A DNA stretch of 64,000 nucleotides, from assembly GCA_910589485.1 (NCBI GenBank), contig CAJUSW010000001.1, positions 124,001-188,000 on the forward strand, read 5' to 3'. Below, piece after piece: positions 26,117-33,965 of this stretch. Source of the DNA: an uncultured Duncaniella sp. (lineage in GTDB: Bacteria > Bacteroidota > Bacteroidia > Bacteroidales > Muribaculaceae). The position numbers were made by a program, and so were the translations under genes. Numbering within the stretch: position 1 is the first letter of the stretch; every line of letters starts with the position of its first letter. The notes below the pieces were generated by a model that saw only the letters and a list, made by a program, of their open reading frames with translations, was not told the DNA's origin and ran no database searches.

Positions 26117-28108
26117 ATGAAAATTCTAACTGCTATCACAGGCATAGCCCTGTGCTGTTCCATGGAAACATTTGCCGATAACCCTGATGCCAAGTATGCC
26201 GAGTATCCGACCTATGCTGGATCGGACCTTGAACTCACGGTAGATAACTCGGGGACTCACTGGCGGCTATGGTCGCCCGAAGCCGAGGCTGTGAAAGTGA
26301 ACATATACCCCTCGGGGAGCAATACCGCTTCAATCAAAACCATCGACATGACCCGCTCGACCGGGGGCACATGGACCGCCTCGTCGGCCGAGAAACTCTA
26401 CGGGAAGTACTACACTTTCTCGGTGAAGCAAGGGGGCAAATGGCTGAACGAAACTCCGGGCGTATGGGCCAAGGCCGTGGGTACCAACGGACACCGAGCC
26501 GCCATAATCGACCTGTCGGCCACCGATCCTGAGGGTTGGGCCACTGACAAGGGTCCCGAGATAAAGAATATCAACGATGCTGTAATATATGAGATGCACC
26601 ACAGGGACTTCTCACAGCATCCGTCGTCGGGTATCGTGAACAAAGGCAAGTTCCTCGCCCTCACCGAGCCGTCGACCACAAATGCCACAGGCGAGGCCAC
26701 AGGCGTTGACCACCTCAAGGAGCTCGGCGTGACCCACGTGCATATTCTCCCCTCCTACGACTATAACAGTGTGGATGAGGCTAATCTACAGACACCTCAG
26801 TACAACTGGGGGTACGATCCTTACAATTACAATGCTCCGGAGGGATCCTACTCGACAAATCCTGCCGATCCCGCGACACGCATCACTGAAATGAAGGAGA
26901 TGGTGAAGTCGCTCCACGACAACGGTATAGGCGTGATCATGGATGTGGTGTACAACCACACCGCCGACAACGATGCATCCAATTTCTCGCTCACAGCTCC
27001 AGGCTATTACTACCGCCACCGTCCTGACGGGTCATACAGCGATGCTTCGGGTTGTGGCAACGAGACCGCTTCGGAACGTCAGCAGATGCGCGACTATATC
27101 ATCAACTCGGTGAAATACTGGGCCAAAGAGTATCATATCGACGGATTCCGCTTCGACCTGATGGCCATTCACGATATCGAGACAATGAATCAGGTGATAG
27201 CCGCACTGAAGGAAATCAATCCCAATATATTTGTGTATGGAGAGGGTTGGACAGCAGGAGATTCGCCCCTGCCGGTGGATCAGCGTGCCCTGAAGGAAAA
27301 TGTAGCCAAGATGCCTCAGATTGCAGTGTTCAGCGACGATATACGCGATGCAATAAAGGGACATTACACCGATGCCGCCGACCGCGGTTTCGCTACCGGT
27401 AAACCCGGACTTGAGGAGACGGTGAAAATAGGTATCGTAGCCGCGACCGATCATCCGCAGGTAGATTATAGCAAGGGTAACAACTCGAAATTTGCATACG
27501 CTGCCGCTCCCACACAGATCATCAACTATGTGTCGTGTCACGATGACCTCATGCTCACCGATAAGCTCAGGAAGTCGATGCCTGATGCGACGGATGCCGA
27601 ACGTCAACGCGCCGCCCGTCTGGCTCAGACCATAGTGTTCACTTCTCAGGGCACTCCGTTCATGTTTGCCGGCGAGGAGGTGTTCCGCGACAAGAAGGGT
27701 GTGCATAATTCCTACAAGTCGCCCGACTCCATCAATGCCATCGACTGGTCGCTGAAGCATGACAATGCCGAGCAGATGGACTACTATAAGGAGCTGATAA
27801 AACTTCGCAAGGAGCATCCCGCTTTCCGCATGACCACAGCCGAGCAGGTGGCCCGTCATCTGAAATTTGACAAGACCGAGCCGGGGCTGATCTCCTATTC
27901 GCTCATCGACCATGCCAACGGCGATGCATGGAAAGAGATCAAGCTGGTGTTCAACGGTTCGGAGTCGCCCCGCGAGGTTAAGATTCCCCGTGGCAACTGG
28001 ACCATAATAGCCGAGGACGGCAAGATTAATGCCTCGGGCATGGGTACCTCAAAGGGAGGCAAGATGACTGTGGCTCCGACTTCGGCCCTCATTCTCGCCA
28101 GGGATTGA
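26117..28108 (+). CDS. pulA: Secreted type I pullulanase (GH13)
   Basis: A 663-residue alpha-glucan debranching enzyme hydrolysing alpha-1,6 links in pullulan, glycogen or starch limit dextrins. A signal peptide spans about 1-20. A CBM48-like N-terminal domain (THWRLWSPEAEAVKVNIY onward) precedes the GH13 barrel. The type I pullulanase signature YNWGYDP begins at residue 229; region I is MDVVYNHT, nucleophile Asp347 in GFRFD, acid/base Glu376 in YGEGW, and His475-Asp476 form the third catalytic segment. No SusCD-like genes adjoin it. Export to periplasm or surface follows from the signal peptide; the exact location is unclear. Confidence 0.93.
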   Translation: MKILTAITGIALCCSMETFADNPDAKYAEYPTYAGSDLELTVDNSGTHWRLWSPEAEAVKVNIYPSGSNTASIKTIDMTRSTGGTWTASSAEKLYGKYYTFSVKQGGKWLNETPGVWAKAVGTNGHRAAIIDLSATDPEGWATDKGPEIKNINDAVIYEMHHRDFSQHPSSGIVNKGKFLALTEPSTTNATGEATGVDHLKELGVTHVHILPSYDYNSVDEANLQTPQYNWGYDPYNYNAPEGSYSTNPADPATRITEMKEMVKSLHDNGIGVIMDVVYNHTADNDASNFSLTAPGYYYRHRPDGSYSDASGCGNETASERQQMRDYIINSVKYWAKEYHIDGFRFDLMAIHDIETMNQVIAALKEINPNIFVYGEGWTAGDSPLPVDQRALKENVAKMPQIAVFSDDIRDAIKGHYTDAADRGFATGKPGLEETVKIGIVAATDHPQVDYSKGNNSKFAYAAAPTQIINYVSCHDDLMLTDKLRKSMPDATDAERQRAARLAQTIVFTSQGTPFMFAGEEVFRDKKGVHNSYKSPDSINAIDWSLKHDNAEQMDYYKELIKLRKEHPAFRMTTAEQVARHLKFDKTEPGLISYSLIDHANGDAWKEIKLVFNGSESPREVKIPRGNWTIIAEDGKINASGMGTSKGGKMTVAPTSALILARD

Positions 28109-28142
28109 TGAACGGAGGATGTCATTTTTTTCAATCCGACTA

Positions 28143-28173
28143 TTGCGTGATTAAACGAAAATGACTAAATTTG
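28143..28173 (+). promoter_or_regulatory. Strong promoter with no reading frame downstream
   Basis: TTG at 28143-28145, a 20-nt spacer and TAAATTTG at 28166-28173 give an exact Bacteroidetes -33/-7 arrangement. The predicted transcription start is near 28177-28181. The nearest plus-strand gene begins 2 kb away; a structured RNA follows directly. Confidence 0.7.
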
Positions 28174-28179
28174 CGTTAT

Positions 28180-28373
28180 AAAAATACACCACATCAGAGA
28201 CGATTGGGAAACTCTTCAATTTTATCTGAAATACCGAGACAAGCTTAGCCGCCCAATGGCGGGCCTCATCCCCCTCGGGGGAGACTCCAATGTCCGGAGG
28301 ATTACAACGGACGGCTCAGCACTCAAATCCTGTCATTCGGAGTTTCATCATCTTGCTCTGGTGTGGCTTTTTT
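28180..28373 (+). ncRNA. Candidate structured small RNA, about 195 nt, 6S-like outline
   Basis: No reading frame is supported here, but all parts of a small-RNA gene are present. The upstream promoter is exact. The 5' segment CCACATCAGAG (28189-28199) pairs with CTCTGGTGTGG (28356-28366) as an 11-bp closing stem with one G-U. A second stem GAAACTC/GAGTTTC pairs 28208-28214 with 28340-28346. A large bubble follows (28 nt on the 5' side, 19 nt on the 3' side), then a 9-position stem 28243-28251 with 28312-28320 (one mismatch), closing a top part with a TCCCC-CTCG-GGGGA hairpin (269-282). The closing stem is followed by six T at 28368-28373, a rho-independent terminator. Closing stem plus central bubble recalls 6S RNA, but the branched top does not fit it well; the family is unassigned. 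Confidence 0.65.
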
Positions 28374-28398
28374 GTGTCCAGTCGTACCGATACCTATT

Positions 28399-28454
28399 AA
28401 GTATAGAGGGGAAAGTATAGAGTATAGAGACAATAGATTTTTAGACCAGAGGGC
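28399..28454. repeat. Repeat modules A and B, left copy
   Basis: Module A (28399-28427) is nearly identical to 29661-29689: it contains AAGTATAGAGGGG and AAGTATAGAGTATAG. Module B (28437-28454, ATTTTTAGACCAGAGGGC) is identical to 29624-29641. The order is A-B here and B-A in the right copy; both have the same strand orientation. Confidence 0.7.
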
Positions 28455-28500
28455 TAAAGAGATTTTGACCAGAGATCTAAAGGTCTTTTATAGATATAAT

Positions 28501-28538
28501 GGCTCCTGCCCGTCGCGGGTGGGAGTCATTCGTTTTTT
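28501..28538 (+). terminator. Rho-independent terminator in the spacer
   Basis: Twelve consecutive pairs (three G-T) between 28501-28512 and 28516-28527 with a TCG loop, then six T at 28533-28538. No gene ends just before it, so it may end a second short RNA or back up the upstream terminator. Confidence 0.65.
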
Positions 28539-28794
28539 ATTGTTGTAGCAGTATGTCAAGGGGCTCTTGCCGATCCTTATTTCAGCCTTACGGCTGAAAG
28601 GTTATAAGGTTATTATTCAGCGGAGCTGAAGGTTATGGGGTTAGGAGATTATGGGGTTATAGGGAGGCTTCTTTTTGCTATGAATACCATCTTTTTTATG
28701 CCTTGGCCTTGTATTCCATTTCCTTTATTCCTTTTCCTCTTTTGTGTAACCTTATTGCTGGTTCCGGGGGGAACGGCGGAGGTCGGCGCTCCGC

Positions 28795-29559
28795 TTAGGT
28801 GGGTATGGGTGGGCGGGGGATTGGTGCATCGTCTGCGGGATGGCCGGGCGGGCCCTCGCGGGTGGGCAGGCTCCAGCGGAGGATGGACGTTGGGTCGGTG
28901 AGGACGAGTATGGCGGTCTCGACCGGGGGCTCGGGTTTCGGGGGCCTCTGTGTGGTGTGGCCCTGCATGCCGAGGTAGAAGAAGGCGGGAATCTGTTCCC
29001 TGTCGACGTTTATGTGTATGACAAGGAAGCCTATGCCACACAATAATGGGAATAGTGCGGAGCAGAGGCTGAGGAATTTCCCGGGGTCGGGTTGCATGGG
29101 GGAGTAGCCTTTGTATTCCTGGGCGTTGAGCAGGAGCATGAAGGCGGGGGAGGTACCGCGGACGCTGTCGGGGCGGGTGTAGGAGGCGTAACGGATGCGT
29201 TTGTGCAACGTTTTTACCTGACGGCGGGTGTAGCCGGTGTATTCGGGGTACATTTTGCCGAATTCTCTTTCTTTTCCTTCTTTGGAGAAGTAGAGGAGTG
29301 CGGTCGCGCCGTCGGGTGATGTGGCGAGTCGGTAGTCGAGATATGAGTGGAGGAGGTCGGTGGAGTCGTAGCCTTTGGGGTCTACGATTACGATTGGGCG
29401 CGGGCGGGAGGTCCGACGGGCGCGTTCGAGCCGGGATATGACGTTTTTCTCGACGGGGGTTAGTTCCCGGCCGAGAAATCGTGAGAATGGGTGACACCAG
29501 ATGTCGGGTCGCCGGATTCGTTTGGTCAGGTGGGTTACCTTGTGGCTCGTTGGTTTCAT
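28795..29559 (-). CDS. Orphan protein with one membrane segment, degenerate NTPase-like
   Basis: A 254-residue protein of unrecognised family. Residues about 50-165 have an order reminiscent of a phage-terminase-type ATPase: a region where Walker A would lie reads VDPKGYDSTDLLHSYLDYR, followed by ATALLYFSKEGKE, and a possible Walker B position reads RGTSPAFMLLLNAQEYKG. The usual Lys-Thr and Asp-Glu are missing, so if related it cannot bind and cleave ATP normally. One hydrophobic segment (about 168-185) suggests a membrane anchor; the C terminus is Pro-rich. It is flanked by repeat modules A/B and G-rich spacers, with unusual composition, suggesting acquired or fast-evolving DNA. An overlapping frame on the same strand looks like Arg/Pro shadow sequence. 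Confidence 0.6.
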   Translation of the reverse strand: MKPTSHKVTHLTKRIRRPDIWCHPFSRFLGRELTPVEKNVISRLERARRTSRPRPIVIVDPKGYDSTDLLHSYLDYRLATSPDGATALLYFSKEGKEREFGKMYPEYTGYTRRQVKTLHKRIRYASYTRPDSVRGTSPAFMLLLNAQEYKGYSPMQPDPGKFLSLCSALFPLLCGIGFLVIHINVDREQIPAFFYLGMQGHTTQRPPKPEPPVETAILVLTDPTSILRWSLPTREGPPGHPADDAPIPRPPIPT

Positions 29560-29623
29560 ATCACCGGCAAAGGTAGGTTAGTTTAACCGGGGATATGGTG
29601 CGATAATGTCGTGTAGAGGGCGA

Positions 29624-29689
29624 ATTTTTAGACCAGAGGGCCAGAGATTTTTTATTTTTAAAGTATAGAGGGGGAAGTATAGAGTATAG
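29624..29689. repeat. Repeat modules B and A, right copy
   Basis: Module B at 29624-29641 is identical to the left copy; module A at 29661-29689 differs by one base. Together with the left copy they bracket the orphan gene at 28795-29559. Confidence 0.7.
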
Positions 29690-30038
29690 GGATTAGATTA
29701 TATGACAGAGGGATTTTAGAGAGATATGTTGGTGGAATATAGGAGGTTAGAGAGTGTGGACGCGGGGGAATTATAGGACGTCTTCGACGCCCATTTGGGT
29801 ATGCGTTTCGTTTTCCCCACACCTCGGGATCGCACAAATCTTGCCCTAACGGGCGATTTGCACGTTCCCTCGTGGTGGGGCTTCAATTATATCGCCTCTT
29901 CGAGGCTTAGTGGATGGTGGACCTGCGAGGGATTTGGGGGGGACGCGGGGAATTGGGGGGCTGGTGTTAGGGTGGGGCTTTTTATTTTTTAACTTTCTAT
30001 GGGTGTGGTGGATGCGAACTTAGATCGGGAGGAGAGTG
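29690..30038. other. Non-coding spacer with hairpins and a G-quadruplex motif
   Basis: No gene is supported. There is a bulged hairpin at 29832-29863 (CAAATC/GATTTG plus GCCC/GGGC, loop TAAC), a 5-bp hairpin GCCTC-TTC-GAGGC at 29894-29906, and G-runs at 29936-29942, 29947-29950, 29955-29960, 29970-29972 and 29974-29977 that satisfy a G-quadruplex pattern on the plus strand, followed by T-runs. Confidence 0.55.
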
Positions 30039-30200
30039 TTTCAATTCTAAATACTATATTTTATAGTTTTGAATACCATTCTATATTTTATAGTTTTGGA
30101 TACTCTTCTATATTTTATGGTTTTGAATACTATTCTACTTATAGTTTTGGATACTATTCTATAGATATGGATACTAAATCTTTATTGTTATGGATACTAA
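30039..30200 (+). repeat. AT-rich tandem repeats carrying -7 boxes, upstream of an OmpA gene
   Basis: A degenerate tandem array with unit core TATATTTTATAGTTTTGGA. TAGTTTTG occurs at 30064-30071, 30091-30098 and 30142-30149, with TGGTTTTG at 30118-30125; the periods are 27, 27 and 24 bp, then two shorter decayed units. Each TAGTTTTG is an exact TAnnTTTG box. In the first three units the TTTG of one unit lies 19 nt before the box of the next, suitable for a -33 element. The last unit contains the ATG at 30190. Confidence 0.7.
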
Positions 30201-31062
30201 GAATTCTAACCCCGGTATAAATGACAAGGGTTCCCCTAAAGGGTCTCCTCTTCCCGGTATGAACCCTCAGGAGCCACGGCTTGAAGCCCATAAGCAGGAG
30301 CCGTTATTGGCTGCAGCTCCGGAAGAACCGTTACTCGAGGCGCATAAGGAGCCTGAGCGACTTGTTGCTCACAAGACCCATCATAAGGCTGCCGCAGCGG
30401 CGGCGATGGGAGCAGCGATGGCCGGCGGAGGTGGCAAGGTGCCTCCCACGACGGATGCGCAGGAAGCCACCGGAGTGTTCCGCGGTGCGGGATGGGTAGC
30501 TTTGGCTGTACTCGCGCTAATGGTACTGGCCGCATGTCTGTGGCCTCCGCGCTTCAACAACCATAACCAACAGCCTGTAACGGCCATGAATTCGGGAGCT
30601 CCGCAATATGAGATATACGAAGTGACCGGATACCGCACCCCGACCGGCACCACTGTGAGCCGGACCGATGGAGCAATGGTGACCGACAGCGTGACCGAGC
30701 TGGTGGAGGCTGTAGCCTCGACAGCAGGTGTCAACGCTCACGCAGGCAAGGGACAGCCCTCGGCTGTGATTGTGTATCTGTTTGACACTGACAGTTCGAA
30801 CATACCCGAGACAGCTTCGCTCACCAATGTCGCAAAACAGGCTGACCAGAGCGGTAAAACCGTGGTGATACGCGCCTACACTGACGAGACCGGTAATGTG
30901 GCCTACAATCAGCGACTGTCGGAGCGCAGGGCCAAGGCTGTAGGCAAATATATGGTAGCCCATGGCGTACCAGCCTCACATATCAAGGCCAAGGGTTATG
31001 GCCCCACCCATGCCTATGCCAACAATGCGCAGGACCGCCGAGCCGAAATCTCGCTTGAATAA
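30190..31062 (+). CDS. Inner-membrane anchored OmpA-domain protein
   Basis: A 290-residue protein: cytoplasmic N-terminal region with repeated units around EPLLAA and EPLLEAHK and an Ala/Gly-rich stretch, a single transmembrane helix at about 100-119, and a C-terminal OmpA-type peptidoglycan-binding domain (about 193-290) with YLFDTDSSNI, AYTDETGNVAYNQRLSERRA and a final DRRAEISL. It probably tethers the inner membrane to the wall, like MotB- or Pal-type anchors. The start falls in the last unit of the tandem repeat array; another ATG with the same following bases lies 23 nt upstream in a different frame and gives only 17 codons. Confidence 0.85.
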   Translation: MDTKNSNPGINDKGSPKGSPLPGMNPQEPRLEAHKQEPLLAAAPEEPLLEAHKEPERLVAHKTHHKAAAAAAMGAAMAGGGGKVPPTTDAQEATGVFRGAGWVALAVLALMVLAACLWPPRFNNHNQQPVTAMNSGAPQYEIYEVTGYRTPTGTTVSRTDGAMVTDSVTELVEAVASTAGVNAHAGKGQPSAVIVYLFDTDSSNIPETASLTNVAKQADQSGKTVVIRAYTDETGNVAYNQRLSERRAKAVGKYMVAHGVPASHIKAKGYGPTHAYANNAQDRRAEISLE

Positions 31063-31132
31063 GGAAATGCCGGAGTGTGACAGTTTCCGTAACACACTCC
31101 TATGACTCATATCTCCTCATCATGCCCCCGCC

Positions 31133-31160
31133 ACAACAAAAAGGTGACGGGGGCAAAACT
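31133..31160 (+). terminator. Terminator after the OmpA-domain gene
   Basis: TGCCCCCG at 31133-31140 pairs with CGGGGGCA at 31148-31155 around a 7-nt loop; followed by AAACTTTT. Confidence 0.6.
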
Positions 31161-31275
31161 TTTACCCTTTCTTCCAACTTTTGCCAATCCCGTATTGTTA
31201 ATATAAATGAGCAATGGCTCACAACCTACATAAAACTCATTTTTTAACATAACAAATCTTCACTCCGTTTCATCT

Positions 31276-32979
31276 ATGGTACACTGGTTTGTAGAATCAC
31301 TCAGAAACAATCCGTCCCTGGCGATATTTCTCACGTTAGGGTTGGGATTTCTCATCGGTCAGCTGAAGTACAAGACATTCTCACTGGGCAATGTCACGTC
31401 GGTACTCCTTGTGGGAGTGCTTGTAGGACAACTTGATATACCCATCCCCGGCCCGATAAAGAATGCTTTCTTCCTGCTGTTTCTTTTCGCGATAGGATAT
31501 AGCGTAGGCCCACAGTTTTTCCACGCTCTGCGAGGCGACGGCATCAAGCAGGTACTGTTTGCCTGCGTGCTGTGCGTGCTGTGTCTGCTCACCACTTGGG
31601 TAGTGGCCCTGATAATGCACTATGATATCGGCGAGGCTCTCGGCCTGCTGGCCGGCTCACAAACCATGTCGGCTATCCTCGGAGTGGGAACGGACACGAT
31701 GAACTCGGTGAGCGCAACCGCAGCCGAAAAAAAGGCATGGGTTGACATCATGCCGGTGTGCTACGCGGTAACATACGTGTACGGTACCATCGGATCAGCC
31801 TACCTGCTTGCCAATGTGGGTCCGGCCATGCTGGGCGGACTCAAGAAGGTGAAGGCCGAGACAGCCGAGCTGGAACGACAGATGAACCAGGGATCGGCCT
31901 TTTCGGATCCCAACTATATAAACGCACTGCGCCCCGTAGCTTTCCGCGCCTATAAGGTAGAGGCCGACTTCTTCGATACCCCCAAGAGCATTGACGAGGT
32001 GGAATCATATCTCAAGGATCAGGGCAGACGACTGTTTGTGGAGCGGGTGCGTCAGAACGGTAAAGTGACTGAAATTTCTCCTGAAGTGAAGATTGCAAAG
32101 GGGGATGAGATAGTACTGAGCGGACGCCGGCAATATATAATAGGTGACGAGAAATGGATAGGAACCGAAGTAAACGATGCCGAACTCCTGTCGTTCCCTG
32201 CCGAGCAGATGCAGGTGACCATCTCGCGCAAGGGTGCGGGCGGAAAGACCGTAGACCAGATACGTGCAATGAAGGAGATGTATGGCGTGTCGATCAAGAG
32301 CATCACCCGTGGCGGAGCATCCATACCCGTACTGTCGCAGGTGCAGGTACATCCCGGCGACGTAATGACAATAGTGGGTCTCCAGACCGAAGTGGCCGCG
32401 GCATCGTCAGCCTTAGGATATGCCGACAAGCAATCCGATAAATCCGACCTGATACTCGTGGGACTCGGAATCTTCATCGGCGGTATCATAGGCTTGCTGA
32501 CCATCCATTTCGGCAAGGTGCCCGTGAGCCTCAGCACAAGTGGCGGTGCGCTCATAGCAGGATTGTTCTTCGGTTGGCTACGTTCACGCCGTCCCACCTG
32601 GGGGCATATCCCGAGTCCGGCTGTATGGCTCTTCAATAACCTCGGCCTCAACATGTTCATCGCCGTCATAGGCATCAATTCAGGTCCATCGTTTGTGAGC
32701 GGACTTCAGGAGGTGGGCTGGTTGCTGTTCGTGATGGGAGCAGTGTGCACCTCGGTCCCCCTGTTGCTTGGCGTGATCATCGGTAAAAAGATATTCAAGT
32801 TCCCGGCAGCGATTAACTTAGGATGCTGTGCCGGAAGCCGCACCACCACTGCATCGCTCGGAGCTATCCAGGATGCCATAGGCAGTTCAATTCCGGCCAT
32901 GGGTTATACCGTGACCTATGCCATAGGCAACACGCTGTTGATCCTATGGGGAGTAGTGATAGTGCTTCTGATGAGCTAA
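31276..32979 (+). CDS. AspT/YidE-type transporter with RCK_C domains
   Basis: A 567-residue membrane protein of the aspartate-alanine exchanger family. An N-terminal block of about five helices (residues 10-185, including QLDIPIPGPIKNAFFLLFLFAIGYSVGPQF) and a C-terminal block (about 395-567) are repeats of the same fold, separated by a cytoplasmic region (about 200-385) with two TrkA-C/RCK_C-like domains (AKGDEIVLSGRRQYI; HPGDVMTIVG). This is the YidE/YbjL subgroup, whose substrates are not established; exchange of C4-dicarboxylate or amino acid is possible. It stands alone, followed by a hairpin. Confidence 0.88.
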   Translation: MVHWFVESLRNNPSLAIFLTLGLGFLIGQLKYKTFSLGNVTSVLLVGVLVGQLDIPIPGPIKNAFFLLFLFAIGYSVGPQFFHALRGDGIKQVLFACVLCVLCLLTTWVVALIMHYDIGEALGLLAGSQTMSAILGVGTDTMNSVSATAAEKKAWVDIMPVCYAVTYVYGTIGSAYLLANVGPAMLGGLKKVKAETAELERQMNQGSAFSDPNYINALRPVAFRAYKVEADFFDTPKSIDEVESYLKDQGRRLFVERVRQNGKVTEISPEVKIAKGDEIVLSGRRQYIIGDEKWIGTEVNDAELLSFPAEQMQVTISRKGAGGKTVDQIRAMKEMYGVSIKSITRGGASIPVLSQVQVHPGDVMTIVGLQTEVAAASSALGYADKQSDKSDLILVGLGIFIGGIIGLLTIHFGKVPVSLSTSGGALIAGLFFGWLRSRRPTWGHIPSPAVWLFNNLGLNMFIAVIGINSGPSFVSGLQEVGWLLFVMGAVCTSVPLLLGVIIGKKIFKFPAAINLGCCAGSRTTTASLGAIQDAIGSSIPAMGYTVTYAIGNTLLILWGVVIVLLMS

Positions 32980-33013
32980 GTAAGTCTTACACCATACATA
33001 GATATAAAAGGCG

Positions 33014-33047
33014 GAGAGCCCGGACCGTGTTTACGATCCAGGCTCTC
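33014..33047. terminator. Hairpin between convergent transporter and pyrF genes
   Basis: GAGAGCC at 33014-33020 pairs with GGCTCTC at 33041-33047, loop 20 nt with weak inner pairing. It lies between the converging ends of both genes and could serve both. Confidence 0.5.
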
Positions 33048-33095
33048 TACTTATAATGTGTGTGTCATGCTCTTCACAGCATGACATAGGCGCTA

Positions 33096-33926
33096 TCAGA
33101 TGACACCGTGGGCCGAGAGCAACATGGTCATGTTGTCGCGGAGCTTACGGGCCTCGGCAGCGGCTGCCTCGGCAAAGTCCTCGCCGGTGGATGCGTAGAC
33201 GATGGCACGTGATGAGTTGACAAGCAGGCCACACTCGCGGGTCATGCCCCACTTGGCCACTTCCTCAAGGCTACCGCCCTGTGCTCCCACGCCGGGAACG
33301 AGAAGGAAATTGTCGGGAGCGACACGGCGCACCTCGGAGAACATAGCACCCTGGGTAGCACCTACCACGAACATCAGCTGATCCTCGTTGCCCCACTTGC
33401 GGGCGGTCTCAAGCACATGCTCGAAGAGACGTGTGCCGGTCATGTCGGTGAGGAACTGGAAGTCACGGCTACCGGGGTTGGAGGTGAGTGCGAGAAGTAT
33501 CACCCAACGGCCCTCATAGTCCATGAAAGGCTTCACGCTGTCGAAACCCATGTAAGGAGCCACGGTGATGGCATCTACCCCCATGTTCTCGAAGAACGCG
33601 CGGGCATAGAGCGACGATGTGTTGCCGATGTCGCCACGCTTGGCATCGGCGATGATGAGCTGGTCGGGGTAGTTCTCGCGCAGATATTTGACAGTGCGGT
33701 CAAGTGCGCTCCATCCCTCCACGCCAAGGCTCTCGTAGAATGCAGTGTTAGGCTTATAAGCCACGCAATAGGGAGCTGTAGCATCGATGATGGCCTTGTT
33801 GAAGGCGAAGATGGGATCCTCGTGATTGCGGAGGTGCTCGGGAATCTTTTTGATGTCGGTATCAAGACCTACACACAGGAAGGATCCTTTCTTACGGATG
33901 TTTTCAAGAAGTTCTAAACGATTCAT
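33096..33926 (-). CDS. pyrF: Orotidine 5'-phosphate decarboxylase
   Basis: A 276-residue enzyme converting OMP to UMP in pyrimidine synthesis. It is the longer type-2 form: [17 protein letters not shown] at the start, catalytic charged network Lys/Asp/Lys/Asp in [13 protein letters not shown], and the phosphate-binding end [13 protein letters not shown] with SSRAIVYAS. Length fits. It is the last gene of a minus-strand series behind prfA and two membrane protein genes, 39 nt after the DUF4153 gene. Confidence 0.96.
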   Translation of the reverse strand: MNRLELLENIRKKGSFLCVGLDTDIKKIPEHLRNHEDPIFAFNKAIIDATAPYCVAYKPNTAFYESLGVEGWSALDRTVKYLRENYPDQLIIADAKRGDIGNTSSLYARAFFENMGVDAITVAPYMGFDSVKPFMDYEGRWVILLALTSNPGSRDFQFLTDMTGTRLFEHVLETARKWGNEDQLMFVVGATQGAMFSEVRRVAPDNFLLVPGVGAQGGSLEEVAKWGMTRECGLLVNSSRAIVYASTGEDFAEAAAAEARKLRDNMTMLLSAHGVI

Positions 33927-33965
33927 AAAAACTATATATGTTTGATTGTTTGTATTATTCTGTAT

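Larger units (their letters stand above)
28374..28794. other. Non-coding G-rich, palindrome-rich spacer
   Basis: No convincing gene. It holds, in order, repeat modules A (28399-28427) and B (28437-28454), a terminator hairpin at 28501-28538, a 7-bp hairpin TTCAGCC-TTAC-GGCTGAA at 28581-28598, a second hairpin TTCAGC-GGA-GCTGAA at 28616-28630, and GGTTAT repeated at 28600, 28608, 28631 and 28655. Composition differs clearly from neighbouring genes. Confidence 0.6.

Noticed and set aside
27032..27913. A 293-codon frame antisense to the pullulanase gene
   Set aside because: A shadow frame caused by codon bias; the pullulanase on the other strand has all catalytic motifs.
28363..28548. A 61-codon plus-strand frame
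   Set aside because: It overlaps the terminator of the candidate RNA, repeat modules A and B and the 28501 hairpin; there is no protein-like composition.
28649..29497. A 282-codon minus-strand frame overlapping the orphan gene
   Set aside because: It translates to Arg/Pro/His-rich sequence without domain character, as expected of a shifted frame of the G-rich region; the 28795-29559 frame has a membrane helix and mixed composition.
30039..30200. CRISPR-like array
   Set aside because: Repeats follow each other with periods of 20-27 bp and no unique spacers; no cas gene is near. It is a degenerate tandem repeat.
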